From: an uncultured Cohaesibacter sp.
GTDB taxonomy: Bacteria; Pseudomonadota; Alphaproteobacteria; Rhizobiales; Cohaesibacteraceae
Assembly (NCBI RefSeq): GCF_963676275.1
Contig: NZ_OY781091.1
Location: 1,776,775-1,840,774 of the forward strand
Direction: 5' to 3'
Length of the DNA stretch: 64,000 nt
Position 1 is the first letter of the stretch, and each line of letters begins with the position of its first letter. Of the stretch, positions 8,425-16,238 are shown piece by piece. The notes under the pieces are model-generated. The model ran no database searches. It saw nothing but the letters and a program-made list of their open reading frames with translations, and had not been told where the DNA came from. The translations under genes were made by a program, and so were the position numbers.

Positions 8425-9360
8425 TCAATCCAGTGGCAGATTGTCGTCGAACTCGGATTCATTTGCCATATATTCCGGTTCGATATGGATCGTGACCACC
8501 GCATGCGGCATCTCTTGCTGAAAGGCTTCCTCGATCCGGTCGCAAATGGCATGCGCTGCATAGACGGTCATTTTGCTTGGTACCACCAGATGGAACTCGA
8601 CGAAGATGACGCGACCTGCATGGCGGGTGCGGATATCGTGGGCTTCGATGGCACCTTCGGCATTGGCCATGATGGTTTCGCGCAACTGTTGCAGCTCTTC
8701 CTGATCGATCGCCTCGTCCATCAGGCCGCTCAGAGAGCCGCGGATCAATTGCCAGCCGGTAAACAGAATGGACACGCCGACGCACATCGCCAGAAGCGGA
8801 TCAAGCCAGATCAAGCCGGTGACTTTGGCCAGCCCGACACCGGCCAGAACGCCAATGGATGTTACCACATCTGTATAAAGATGCTTGCCATCCGCCACCA
8901 GGGCAGGGGAGCGCAATTTTCGGCCGAAATGCACCAGCGTGAAGGCCCACAGGGCATTGCCCACCCCGGCAAGGCCATTGAGCACAAGCCCGATGATGGG
9001 AACCGACAAATCGCGGGGATGCATCAGGGCTTCATAGGCTTCCATGAAAATCGCAATGGCCGCCAGAACAACCAGCACCCCTTCGGCAACAGCGGAAAGA
9101 TATTCTGCCTTGTGGTGGCCGAACTGGTGATTCTGGTCCGCCGGCTTTTCGCCCAGTCGAAGCGCGATGAGCACGGCAAAGGCCGCAGCCAGATTGATCA
9201 GCGTTTCCAGCGCATCCGAATAGAGACCGACCGAATTGGTCATCGCGTAGGCCGCATATTTGAGCGCCAGCACGACAATGGCCACAAGCACCGAGCCGAT
9301 TGCGAGTTGTCGTGAGGACAAGCGCACTGTCTTGGTTTTGTTGGATGCATTTTCGGTCAT
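8425..9360 (-). CDS. Cation diffusion facilitator family transporter
   Basis: A 311-residue divalent-metal efflux protein. About six helices span residues 20-215, followed by a cytoplasmic ferredoxin-like domain (about 220-305) containing HDIRTRHAGRVIFVEFHLVV. The helix 2 metal site reads YSDALETLINL, with Asn where many family members have a second Asp, and helix 5 contributes WLDPLLAM. The connecting loop NHQFGHHKAEYLSA is typical of the family. The start at 9360 (MTENAS) is preferred to an upstream ATG at 9549 because the extra 63 residues are low-quality sequence. The ribosome-binding site is weak. Zinc, iron or manganese are possible substrates; sequence alone does not decide. Confidence 0.88.
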   Translation of the reverse strand: MTENASNKTKTVRLSSRQLAIGSVLVAIVVLALKYAAYAMTNSVGLYSDALETLINLAAAFAVLIALRLGEKPADQNHQFGHHKAEYLSAVAEGVLVVLAAIAIFMEAYEALMHPRDLSVPIIGLVLNGLAGVGNALWAFTLVHFGRKLRSPALVADGKHLYTDVVTSIGVLAGVGLAKVTGLIWLDPLLAMCVGVSILFTGWQLIRGSLSGLMDEAIDQEELQQLRETIMANAEGAIEAHDIRTRHAGRVIFVEFHLVVPSKMTVYAAHAICDRIEEAFQQEMPHAVVTIHIEPEYMANESEFDDNLPLD

Positions 9361-9716
9361 GATCTGTTTGTGCCGTTTTTGATGTCGGGGGCAGACTGAT
9401 GCAACGGAAGGGCCGGGGCTGTCAACTGTGCGTCGGAAAAATCCTGATGGCTTCTCGCATGGCCGTATGTGAAATGCCATATGAGAAATTGTCCTACCGG
9501 CTTTACCGTGCATAACTGACTTTGACTGTTGGTCTCCTTGGTAGGGCAATTGTAATGGCTGCCCGACCGTTCTAATGTCATCCTTGCTTCCCTTTGCACC
9601 GGGCGCCTTTTGGTCGCCTCAGTTCGAGAGCACCGCGCCATCAGGCTTTAACGGCACGCTTGCTCCCGATAGCAATAGCAATATCAAGAAAAATAAACGT
9701 AAAGAAAGGCTCTCCC
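9361..9716. other. Divergent intergenic region without a gene
   Basis: Between the leftward cation transporter and the rightward aminotransferase. It must contain both promoters. I see no clear operator, hairpin or small gene. Confidence 0.5.
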
Positions 9717-10571
9717 ATGTCCCGCATTGTCTATGTCAACGGAGAATTTCTGCCCGAGGAAGATGCCAAGATCTCGATCTTCGATCGCGGCTTTCTGTTC
9801 GCTGACGGGGTATATGAGGTTTCGACGATTCTGGACGGCAAGCTAGTTGATAACGCTGCCCATCTGGCGCGGCTTCAGCGCTCTCTTGGTGAATTGGCAA
9901 TTCCAGCGCCTTGCTCCATGGAAGAGATCGAGCGGATCCAGCATGAACTGATCCAGCGCAACGCCATTTCCGCCGGTAGCATCTATTTGCAGGTGACCCG
10001 CGGTGCCGAGGATCGCAATTTTCTCTGGTCGGAAGATCTCCAGCCTTCGCTGATCATGTTCACCCAGACCCGTGGTGCCAAGATGGACAAGGTGGCCGAT
10101 GTGGGGCTTGATGTTATCTCGCGACCGGACATTCGCTGGCAGCGGCGCGACATCAAGACAGTGGCGCTCTTGCCCGCTTCGATGGCCAAGCGGGAAGCTG
10201 TGGCCGCCGGTGCAAACGATGCCTGGATGGTGGAAGATGGTTTTGTCACCGAGGGCACCTCGAACAACGCCTATATCATCACTCGTGATGGCAAACTGAT
10301 CACTCGCGCACTCTCCAACAAGATCCTACATGGCATCACCCGCAAGGCCGTTCTGGCCCTCGCCGAGGAGGCTGGTCTGGTCGTGGAAGAACGCAGTTTT
10401 ACTCCTGACGAAGTCAAGAATGCCGCCGAGGCCTTCGTAACGTCAGCCACGATGTTTGTCGCTCCGGTGGTATCGTTTGACGGTGCCAAAATCGGCGATG
10501 GCAAGCCCGGCCCGCACACAAGACGTTTGAGAGATCTCTATATCGCCTTTGCCAAAAATTCGCTGAGCTAG
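9717..10571 (+). CDS. dat: D-amino-acid aminotransferase (class IV PLP enzyme)
   Basis: A 284-residue fold-type IV aminotransferase that moves amino groups between D-amino acids and 2-oxo acids. PLP lysine is Lys147 in RRDIKTVALL. The N-terminal FDRGFLFADGVYE, the RNFLW loop and EGTSNNAYI cofactor contacts match bacterial D-alanine aminotransferases, as does the length. The start at 9717 follows a purine-rich GAAAGG, and an in-frame upstream ATG at 9594 would add 41 unlikely residues. In the cell it could supply D-Ala and D-Glu for peptidoglycan or degrade D-amino acids. Enzymes on D-amino acids or unusual peptides also occur at 22293 and 50398, but not in one operon. Confidence 0.88.
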   Translation: MSRIVYVNGEFLPEEDAKISIFDRGFLFADGVYEVSTILDGKLVDNAAHLARLQRSLGELAIPAPCSMEEIERIQHELIQRNAISAGSIYLQVTRGAEDRNFLWSEDLQPSLIMFTQTRGAKMDKVADVGLDVISRPDIRWQRRDIKTVALLPASMAKREAVAAGANDAWMVEDGFVTEGTSNNAYIITRDGKLITRALSNKILHGITRKAVLALAEEAGLVVEERSFTPDEVKNAAEAFVTSATMFVAPVVSFDGAKIGDGKPGPHTRRLRDLYIAFAKNSLS

Positions 10572-10650
10572 ATCTGTTTCCTCTTGAATGAACCGGCCCG
10601 CATCCCCATTTCGATCTAGCAACTTTGACGTAGGGAAAAGGGTCTACATC

Positions 10651-10746
10651 ATGAGGAACCTCAATAAACCGTCTTACGAGCCGGTCATGAGCTTGCTCGT
10701 CGGCCTGACGATCGTAGCTGCGATGATACTGGTCTGGACACTCTGA
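10651..10746 (+). CDS. Very small membrane protein, 31 residues
   Basis: A short reading frame starting ATG-AGG-AAC after AGGGAAAAGG. It encodes a polar 12-residue N-terminus and then one hydrophobic segment (MSLLVGLTIVAAMILVWTL) that ends at the C-terminus. No family is recognised. It is the first of three such frames in the same direction downstream of the aminotransferase, with 79 bases between that gene's stop and this start. A good Shine-Dalgarno-like sequence and an uninterrupted transmembrane helix support it; expression is unproven. Confidence 0.5.
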   Translation: MRNLNKPSYEPVMSLLVGLTIVAAMILVWTL

Positions 10747-10849
10747 AAGTCTTGCTCGATACAGAAGAGCAAGCTGCAAGAGATCAGACACAGATGGATT
10801 TCAGACATCCCTAAAAAAAGCCGGGATGACTTTCGGACAGGAAATGAAA

Positions 10850-10996
10850 ATGGCTGAAAAGGCAACCGGTCAGGACCATGTTTATTTGAAAGATCGCATG
10901 AGCGGTCGCCGTGGCTGGCTCAAATATCTGGTCTATGGGCTTTCTGGCATCGTGCTGCTCACGATGCTGGCGAGCAACCTGATGCAAAGCTTCTAG
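10850..10996 (+). CDS. Very small membrane protein, 48 residues
   Basis: A short frame beginning MAEKATGQDH. The N-terminal half is hydrophilic with basic residues (KDRMSGRRGWLK), followed by one hydrophobic segment (YLVYGLSGIVLLTMLASNL). That is the layout of a single-pass protein with cytoplasmic N-terminus under the positive-inside rule. AGGA sits 7 bases before the ATG at 10850; in-frame ATGs at 10826 and 10844 are alternatives. No family recognised. It is the second of three small membrane frames in a row. Confidence 0.55.
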   Translation: MAEKATGQDHVYLKDRMSGRRGWLKYLVYGLSGIVLLTMLASNLMQSF

Positions 10997-11137
10997 GTCC
11001 GTGGCAGAAACAGCCGGGCAGGTGGCAAGGAACAAGGCGGCAGATTGCCGTAAACTTTCCTTCCGCCTGCCTTTCCTTTTTCAAGCCGTTAACCCCCTCC
11101 CTCCATTTCCTTAATGGCGAAAGGATAAAGACAGCAG

Positions 11138-11254
11138 ATGACCTGCAAGCAGAAAGACCAAAACTGGAAGCGCTGGTTAAGCCCGTCTGCGATCATCCTT
11201 TTCGTGCTGGTCGCTCTGGCCGCCAAGGCAGGTTTCTGGACCTCCCTGAGCTGA
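11138..11254 (+). CDS. Very small membrane protein, 38 residues
   Basis: A short frame with a basic, polar start (MTCKQKDQNWKRWLSPS) and one hydrophobic segment (AIILFVLVALAAKAGFW), ending four bases before the stop of the convergent flavoprotein gene. The ribosome-binding site is weak (AAAGGA about 14 bases upstream), so this is the least certain of the three. Layout and orientation match the two preceding small frames. No family recognised. Confidence 0.4.
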   Translation: MTCKQKDQNWKRWLSPSAIILFVLVALAAKAGFWTSLS

Positions 11255-11257
11255 GTT

Positions 11258-12526
11258 TCAGCCAAGCGTCTCCAGATAGGATGCCATGCCAAGGGCCGCC
11301 CGATGGCCCTGCGACAGGCAGCCGGTGAGCAGATAGCCGCCCGTCGGGGCTTCCCAGTCGAGCATTTCTCCGGCCATGAACAGGCCCGGCATGCGCTTCA
11401 CCATCATATTCTCATTCAGCTCTTCAAGGGCGACGCCCCCCGCCGTGCTGATCGCTTCGGCAATCGGGCGCGGGCTTGTGAGCGTTATTGGCAGGGCCTT
11501 GATGGCTGTGGCCAGTTGATCAATGTCATTCATCACATGCTTGTCGGTCAAGGCCTTGAGCAATGCGGCCTGAACACCCTGGAGCTTGAGGCTCCGGCGC
11601 AGATGGTTGGAGATCGACTGCTTGCCGCGTGGGCGGTTGAGGCGCTCCCTTATCTGTTCCATGCTCATATTCGGCCGCAGGTCGATAGATAGGGTTGCTG
11701 AGCCTTCCATTTCGATGGCATCTCGCAGCCGGGCAGAAAGCGCATAGATCGCGCCTCCCTCCATGCTCCAACTGGCTTCCTGGTGACTTTCTCCAGCGCG
11801 CAAAGAAAGGACAAAGCCACCTTGAGCCGCCTGATCGGCAAAGCTGAGACCCACCGACTGCAGTGGCTCTCCGGCCCAGTTGGTGTCAAAACTTTCGGGC
11901 ATGCGAATAGTGAAGCCGCAGTTGGCTGGGCGATAGGGATGACAGATCATGCCCCTTTCTGCCAGAAGTGGCAGAAAGGCTCCGTCCGTCCCCAACCGTG
12001 GCCAGCTCGGCCCGCCGAGCGAGAGCAGGCACGCATCGGCTGCTATCGAGCATTCCCCTTGCGCTGTTGCGAAAAGCATCTGACCATCTTCTCTCCAGCC
12101 GATCCAGCGATGGCGCGGGGCGAGTGTCACGCCGCGTGCTTCCAGTCGCTTCATCAGCGCCCGCAGCAAGGGGGAAGCTTTCATCGCCTTGGGAAAGATC
12201 CTGTTTGATGAGCCGACAAAATATTCCTGTCCGAGACTTTCCATCCAGCGCAATATGTCAGGCGCGCCGAAGGCTTGAAGCATCGGGCGCATCCAGTCTG
12301 CGGCCTTGCCATAATGTGCAGCGAACCCCTCCGGGTCGCTGACGCCGGACTGGTGGGAAATATTCAGGCCGCTTTTGCCCGCCATGAGAAATTTGCGCGC
12401 CGGGCTGGGCATTGCGTCAAATATTTGAATGACAAGATCGGGACAGCATTGCGAAAGCCTGTCCGCCGCCATAAGGCCTGCCGCTCCGGCACCAATGATT
12501 GCTACGGATTTTTGTCTTTTCTGCAT
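11258..12526 (-). CDS. HI0933/YhiN-like flavoprotein (NAD(P)/FAD-dependent oxidoreductase)
   Basis: A 422-residue FAD protein. The N-terminal dinucleotide-binding GAGAAGLMAADRL lies at residues 12-24. The family signature GKSGLNISH follows, then GGPSWPRLGTDG and a C-terminal FAD segment GLFMAGEMLDWEAPTGGYLLTGCLSQGH. Members are related to BaiN and to HI0933-type flavoproteins; for most the substrate is unknown. The ATG at 12526 has AGGA about 9 bases upstream. The gene stands alone, its 3' end abutting the third small membrane frame on the other strand. Confidence 0.85.
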   Translation of the reverse strand: MQKRQKSVAIIGAGAAGLMAADRLSQCCPDLVIQIFDAMPSPARKFLMAGKSGLNISHQSGVSDPEGFAAHYGKAADWMRPMLQAFGAPDILRWMESLGQEYFVGSSNRIFPKAMKASPLLRALMKRLEARGVTLAPRHRWIGWREDGQMLFATAQGECSIAADACLLSLGGPSWPRLGTDGAFLPLLAERGMICHPYRPANCGFTIRMPESFDTNWAGEPLQSVGLSFADQAAQGGFVLSLRAGESHQEASWSMEGGAIYALSARLRDAIEMEGSATLSIDLRPNMSMEQIRERLNRPRGKQSISNHLRRSLKLQGVQAALLKALTDKHVMNDIDQLATAIKALPITLTSPRPIAEAISTAGGVALEELNENMMVKRMPGLFMAGEMLDWEAPTGGYLLTGCLSQGHRAALGMASYLETLG

Positions 12527-12635
12527 GGGGAAATCCTGATCGTCATCATCCCGGATCTGATGTGTCAGACCTCTTGATTGCCAGACCTACATCTCCCGGC
12601 GCGTTGTGGCCAGTGCAATTCGACAAAAAACAGAC

Positions 12636-12667
12636 AGAAAAAGGCCTCGAAACAATGTTTCGAGGCC
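12636..12667 (-). terminator. Strong terminator downstream of the cysteine peptidase
   Basis: Read leftward, an 11-base stem GGCCTCGAAAC/GTTTCGAGGCC with a 3-base loop is followed by TTTTTCTGTCTGTTTTTT. It lies 200 bases past the peptidase stop codon at 12866, so the transcript would carry a long untranslated tail or a separate small RNA would end here. Confidence 0.85.
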
Positions 12668-12865
12668 AGGTGGGACAGCAGTGTGAGTGGGCCGTCCGGG
12701 CTCAAGTTGGTAACAAATGGTCTCCCTGAACATGATACTAGCGTCTTTCCTCCGCTTTGAATGGCTTGGGACCATGTTCTGCAAGCACCTTTCAGGGGAT
12801 TTGGTGCCTTGCACCTCCGGGAGTGGGAGGCCGCGGTTGTCCGCGTTTAGCTCTAGAAATCTGAT
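12668..12865 (-). other. Structured non-coding stretch between peptidase stop and terminator
   Basis: Read leftward, three consecutive short hairpins lie right after the peptidase gene: CGCGG/CCGCG at 12832-12845, CCTCC/GGAGG at 12814-12830 and GGTGC/GCACC at 12803-12815. About 135 further bases follow before the terminator. I found no convincing reading frame and it does not match the 6S, SRP or tmRNA sequences I know. It may be a 3' UTR-derived small RNA or just a structured tail. Confidence 0.35.
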
Positions 12866-13510
12866 TTACTGGATTCGTCGCAGTCTGAGGCCCGCTGCCG
12901 GAAGCTGCGTGCCGGGCTCGGGTGCGCCTGCTACGCGCTGCCAAATCTGCGGATTGCCGACAGCTTGCCGCTTGTTCCAGCGATAATGCACTTCCTGCCA
13001 TGGCAGGATGGTCGGCTTGAGATTGTCCAGAATAAACTCGCCGCGATCCGTTCTGACCAGAAGCACGGCATGATAAGTGCCATCTTCAAGAAAAGCGGTT
13101 GTCAGCAGCAACGCATCGGAGGGCCAGCCCTTCCGCAGCAATTCCTGCTGTTTGGTCAGGGCATAATCTTCGCAGTCACCTTCCGGCACATAGGCCGACC
13201 ATTCGTCGATCTGCCCGTCAGGCTTGGCTTGAATGGATCGATTGACGGATGCATTCACTTCGAGAAGCTGATCCCAGCTTTGCTGGGAGAGCGTTACCGC
13301 GCCTTGGCCATGGCGATTGCAAGCCGAGGGGTGCCCTGCGCAATAATAGACATGCCCGGCGGGCGGATTGGTGCGTTCATTAACGCGCATCGTTCCGGGG
13401 ACTTCGGCCACGGCTATGCCTGGCACGAGACTGACGATCGAACCGATCGCAATCGCGCAGGCCAACAGACGTCTTTTTGCAAAGAATGTCAGTTGAAAAT
13501 GCCGAGTCAC
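12866..13510 (-). CDS. Secreted transglutaminase-like cysteine peptidase (BTLCP/DUF920)
   Basis: A 214-residue protein with a signal peptide (basic start, hydrophobic residues 15-34, cleavage near AVAEV) and a bacterial transglutaminase-like cysteine proteinase domain. The catalytic triad is visible as Cys113 in GDCEDYALTK, His147 in TYHAVLLV and Asp162 in LDNL. The related LapG cleaves adhesins in the periplasm under c-di-GMP control; no LapD or adhesin gene is adjacent, so that role is not shown here. Two further Cys in the N-terminal part (C57, C64) may form a disulphide. Translation starts at GTG 13510, with AGGGGG upstream. Confidence 0.85.
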   Translation of the reverse strand: MTRHFQLTFFAKRRLLACAIAIGSIVSLVPGIAVAEVPGTMRVNERTNPPAGHVYYCAGHPSACNRHGQGAVTLSQQSWDQLLEVNASVNRSIQAKPDGQIDEWSAYVPEGDCEDYALTKQQELLRKGWPSDALLLTTAFLEDGTYHAVLLVRTDRGEFILDNLKPTILPWQEVHYRWNKRQAVGNPQIWQRVAGAPEPGTQLPAAGLRLRRIQ

Positions 13511-13987
13511 AACAACCCCCTAGGTTAATCTGATGCCTTCAGCCTACGCAGGGCGCTTAAACAAGGCGTATGAAACTATGGGGGATTTTGAGCAATTTAT
13601 AAACGAAAAATTAACCTTGATTTTTGACTTTTTCGCGATTCGTTTTATGGCTGTAGTCGGGGCGGAAAGACAACTTGCGCCTCATTGACGGAAAAGGCTT
13701 TTCAGAACCGCTATTCTATCGGCTTAAGTCATTGATAACCATGACGCTTGCCAGACAAGCAAGGCAGGCATGAAAATCTGCATTGAAAAAACTGTTTGAT
13801 AATGCAGGACTTTTCTCCACAGCCTTACCAGAGTTGAATGGAACCCTGTAAAAATTGCTTATGATTTTATGCGTGTTGAATCGAAGGGATTTGAACAAAA
13901 CAAAAACCCTGTGCCAGTAAGGGACTGAGACAGGGTTTTTGATAGGTCCTGAGGGAGGAAACGCAGGACGCTAGGAGAGGGGAAGCG
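13511..13987. other. Intergenic region, no gene seen
   Basis: AT-rich upstream region of the cysteine peptidase. Apart from the terminator at 13902-13940 I see no supported gene; a 60-codon frame at 13716-13898 has no ribosome-binding site or family features. Confidence 0.5.
13902..13940 (-). terminator. Terminator of the 10-helix membrane protein gene
   Basis: AAAAACCCTGT and ACAGGGTTTTT pair across a 17-base loop, followed leftward by TTTTTGTTTTG. It lies 48 bases beyond the membrane-protein stop codon. Confidence 0.8.
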
Positions 13988-15205
13988 CTAGGAAGCCGAT
14001 GCCGCGCCTGCAATATGAGCGTCTTTGTCTTCAAGCAGCAATTTGCCCAACAGCTTGAACATGACCAGATAGGTTTTGATTTGCAGCCAGATCACCGGCA
14101 GATAGAGGATGAAATAGGCAATCGAGAATTTGCCAACGACCTCTGTGCCGACCAGCCCCCAATTGATAAAGAAATTGGCCATCACCACCGCCGCAATGCC
14201 CGGGCAGATCAGGGCAAGAGAGCCGGGAGACTTGTCTGGTCCGGAGACAAAGCGCTCAAAATAGCCAACCTTTTTCATGATCGCATATCCGATCAGCCCG
14301 AATACAGCCTGAACCGTCATCAGGGAGGTGAGCAGGGCAAACAGGCTGGCTGGTTCCACATGGGCGCCGAAATTATGCTCCAGCCCCTTCGTCATGCGAA
14401 ATAGCCCAATGCCCAATACCGTCAGGATCGGGATCACAATCCAGAGCGTCGGGGTGGTTTCCTGATTGACGCCATTGCTCATCATCGAGCGGAAACCGAG
14501 CACCAGCTTGATCGTGCCGAAAATGATCACAGCAGCGAAAAAGAAACTGGCGCCGATATAGCCAATCGCAGACGTCGCCTTGACATGACTCATCGCCGCT
14601 GCCGCCGAGAAGCCGACGCCGACCATGGCCAGAGAAAAGACCGACAGCATCTGGGCAAGGCTGTTATTCTTCTCGCAGTCAAAATGTCCGTGAACCAGCG
14701 CATTGACCATGAAGTTCGAGAAAATCTTCAGTGCGAAAAAGCCGATAATGCCAAAGCCGACGAGCGCGGCCGGCAGGAGATATTCCGACAGGCTCCAGAG
14801 GCCGGGCACGAAAGTGGCGCCGGCAATGAAACCGCCATTCATCGTCATGGCAAGGGTAAGCGGTATCGCCATCAGCTGGATGCCATTGTTGGACTTCACA
14901 AAGCCGTCATAGGCCGCACTGGCCCTGAACTTCCTGAACTCGACAATATTCCAGATCAACGTCCGGACATGGATATAGGCAAAAACGAGGATGCCGAGCA
15001 GTACGATGGGAATCATGATCCTGTAGGCGACGTGACCAGTGCTGAAGGCGGCGAGCCAGTCATCATAAATCGCCAGAGGGCGGCCTTTATGCGGCAACAT
15101 GAACATCAGGAACATATACATGGAAACCATGGCACCACCAGCTCCAAGGGAGGCCAGAAAGAGCAGGGGGCTGTAGCTGTCCTTGAGATCCTTGCGATAA
15201 GCCAT
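13988..15205 (-). CDS. Ten-helix integral membrane protein of unknown function
   Basis: A 405-residue polytopic protein with about ten hydrophobic helices, evenly spaced from residue 12 to 385, and short loops. A Cys-Pro-Gly lies at the start of the ninth helix (LALICPGIAAVVMANFFINW), and His/Asp/Cys residues sit between helices 4 and 5 (HGHFDCEKNN). Helix number and size recall the TDT/SLAC1 fold, but I see no clear sequence match to it. I have a weak recollection of a selenoprotein-related membrane family (TsoY) with a conserved Cys here; that is unverified. The ATG at 15205 follows AAGGAG at good spacing. The gene is single, with its own terminator. Confidence 0.6.
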   Translation of the reverse strand: MAYRKDLKDSYSPLLFLASLGAGGAMVSMYMFLMFMLPHKGRPLAIYDDWLAAFSTGHVAYRIMIPIVLLGILVFAYIHVRTLIWNIVEFRKFRASAAYDGFVKSNNGIQLMAIPLTLAMTMNGGFIAGATFVPGLWSLSEYLLPAALVGFGIIGFFALKIFSNFMVNALVHGHFDCEKNNSLAQMLSVFSLAMVGVGFSAAAAMSHVKATSAIGYIGASFFFAAVIIFGTIKLVLGFRSMMSNGVNQETTPTLWIVIPILTVLGIGLFRMTKGLEHNFGAHVEPASLFALLTSLMTVQAVFGLIGYAIMKKVGYFERFVSGPDKSPGSLALICPGIAAVVMANFFINWGLVGTEVVGKFSIAYFILYLPVIWLQIKTYLVMFKLLGKLLLEDKDAHIAGAASAS

Positions 15206-15495
15206 CTTGTTCTCCTTGTCTGTATGCCCGATGAGAATCGAGACTGCGCTCGGATACGATCTTGCATCTTGACCCTGCGTAACGGTGGCGCGAAGCTGTG
15301 GCCTTTGCCTCATGCGCCCGTGACGGATCAAAGAATCATCGATTGAGAATTAGAAGATACTTATATTCGAAATAACAAATATAATAAATGTCAAGCATGC
15401 GCAAGTGACAAAAGCGCACAGCGACGTCAGTCGAATATCAGTGATATTGCAGCAGGTAGGAGGGAGCGGTTGAGCGGAGGCTTGAGACCCAGAGC

Positions 15496-15726
15496 TCAGT
15501 CACCTTGCCAAGGCGTATCGATGAAATCTTCCTTGCCGGGAAGCAGGTGACGGAACAGCCATATAATGATCGCCGCCGGGACGAAAAGCAGGAAGCGTTC
15601 ACTGTTGGCTTCAAAATGGAAGCTGCTGAATTCACCATGGCTGCCAAGCAGGGAAAGCGTCTCCCAGAAGAGGAGCGCGGTGAATAGCAATCCCGCCAGT
15701 GCCTTCATTGAAATGGTGAACTTCAT
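15496..15726 (-). CDS. Small hypothetical membrane protein, 76 residues
   Basis: Two hydrophobic segments (about residues 8-28 and 43-60) around a polar loop, ending in KEDFIDTPWQGD. The second helix is followed by RHLLPGK, placing that end in the cytoplasm. No family recognised. The ATG at 15726 has only a weak AGAAGA upstream. Same direction as the gene before it, 290 bases away. Hydrophobic pattern and codon use look real, but no motif confirms it. Confidence 0.5.
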   Translation of the reverse strand: MKFTISMKALAGLLFTALLFWETLSLLGSHGEFSSFHFEANSERFLLFVPAAIIIWLFRHLLPGKEDFIDTPWQGD

Positions 15727-15889
15727 TGTCTTCTGCCCGAATATAGCAACCCAGATCGGGCTGCTAGCGGTTATTGTTCGTATGTAGAAAGACTAGCATA
15801 TTGCCGTTGAGATGCCTTTAAACGGATGCCTAAAATTTTAGATATGTCGGCATTTTAAATCGTAGCCGGAATGCTTCCGGCGGTCTGGC

Positions 15890-15995
15890 TGATTCAATCT
15901 TTGAACTTGCTTGAATCAGTTTCTCAACGCCTTGAATCAATCTCTCAACAAAGCTGAATCTGTTTGTGAAGATGAGGAATCAATTTCTCAGCAAG
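15890..15995. repeat. Degenerate ~21-bp tandem repeat
   Basis: Two clear units, CTTGAATCAGTTTCTCAACG at 15910 and CTTGAATCAATCTCTCAACA at 15931, are flanked by weaker copies near 15891, 15953 and 15975. The unit length is a multiple of three and one frame reads LNQFLNA-LNQSLNK-like heptads, but no start codon other than TTG is available. The rest of 15727-16128 shows no gene. Confidence 0.45.
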
Positions 15996-16128
15996 CAGCG
16001 GCAAGATTCTGAAAAGACTCATTGATAGGAGCTTCTTAAAGTGGCTGATGGAAATGAAATCATGTTCCTGCCAAGCTCCTGCCTTGCTCCTGTTACGGGG
16101 CCCTTTGGCCGGGCCTTCTGCTGCGCGC

Positions 16129-16159
16129 AAAAAAAGAGCGATGGTCGAAACCATCGCTC
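16129..16159 (-). terminator. Terminator of the CoA-transferase gene
   Basis: GAGCGATGGT and ACCATCGCTC form a 10-base stem, followed leftward by TTTTTTT. It lies 80 bases after the CoA-transferase stop codon. Confidence 0.85.
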
Positions 16160-16238
16160 CAGATCGAACCGGGACGGTTCAGGCGCGACTGGGTTCCCGG
16201 CGTAGCTGACCACCGGGCACCGAAGCCTGCTGCGGGAT

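Noticed and set aside
8299-9315. 338-codon open frame opposite the cation transporter
   Set aside because: His/Arg/Gln-rich shadow without a start signal.
12643-12865. 6S, SRP or tmRNA gene
   Set aside because: None of the conserved signatures of these RNAs that I know is present; kept only as an unnamed structured stretch.
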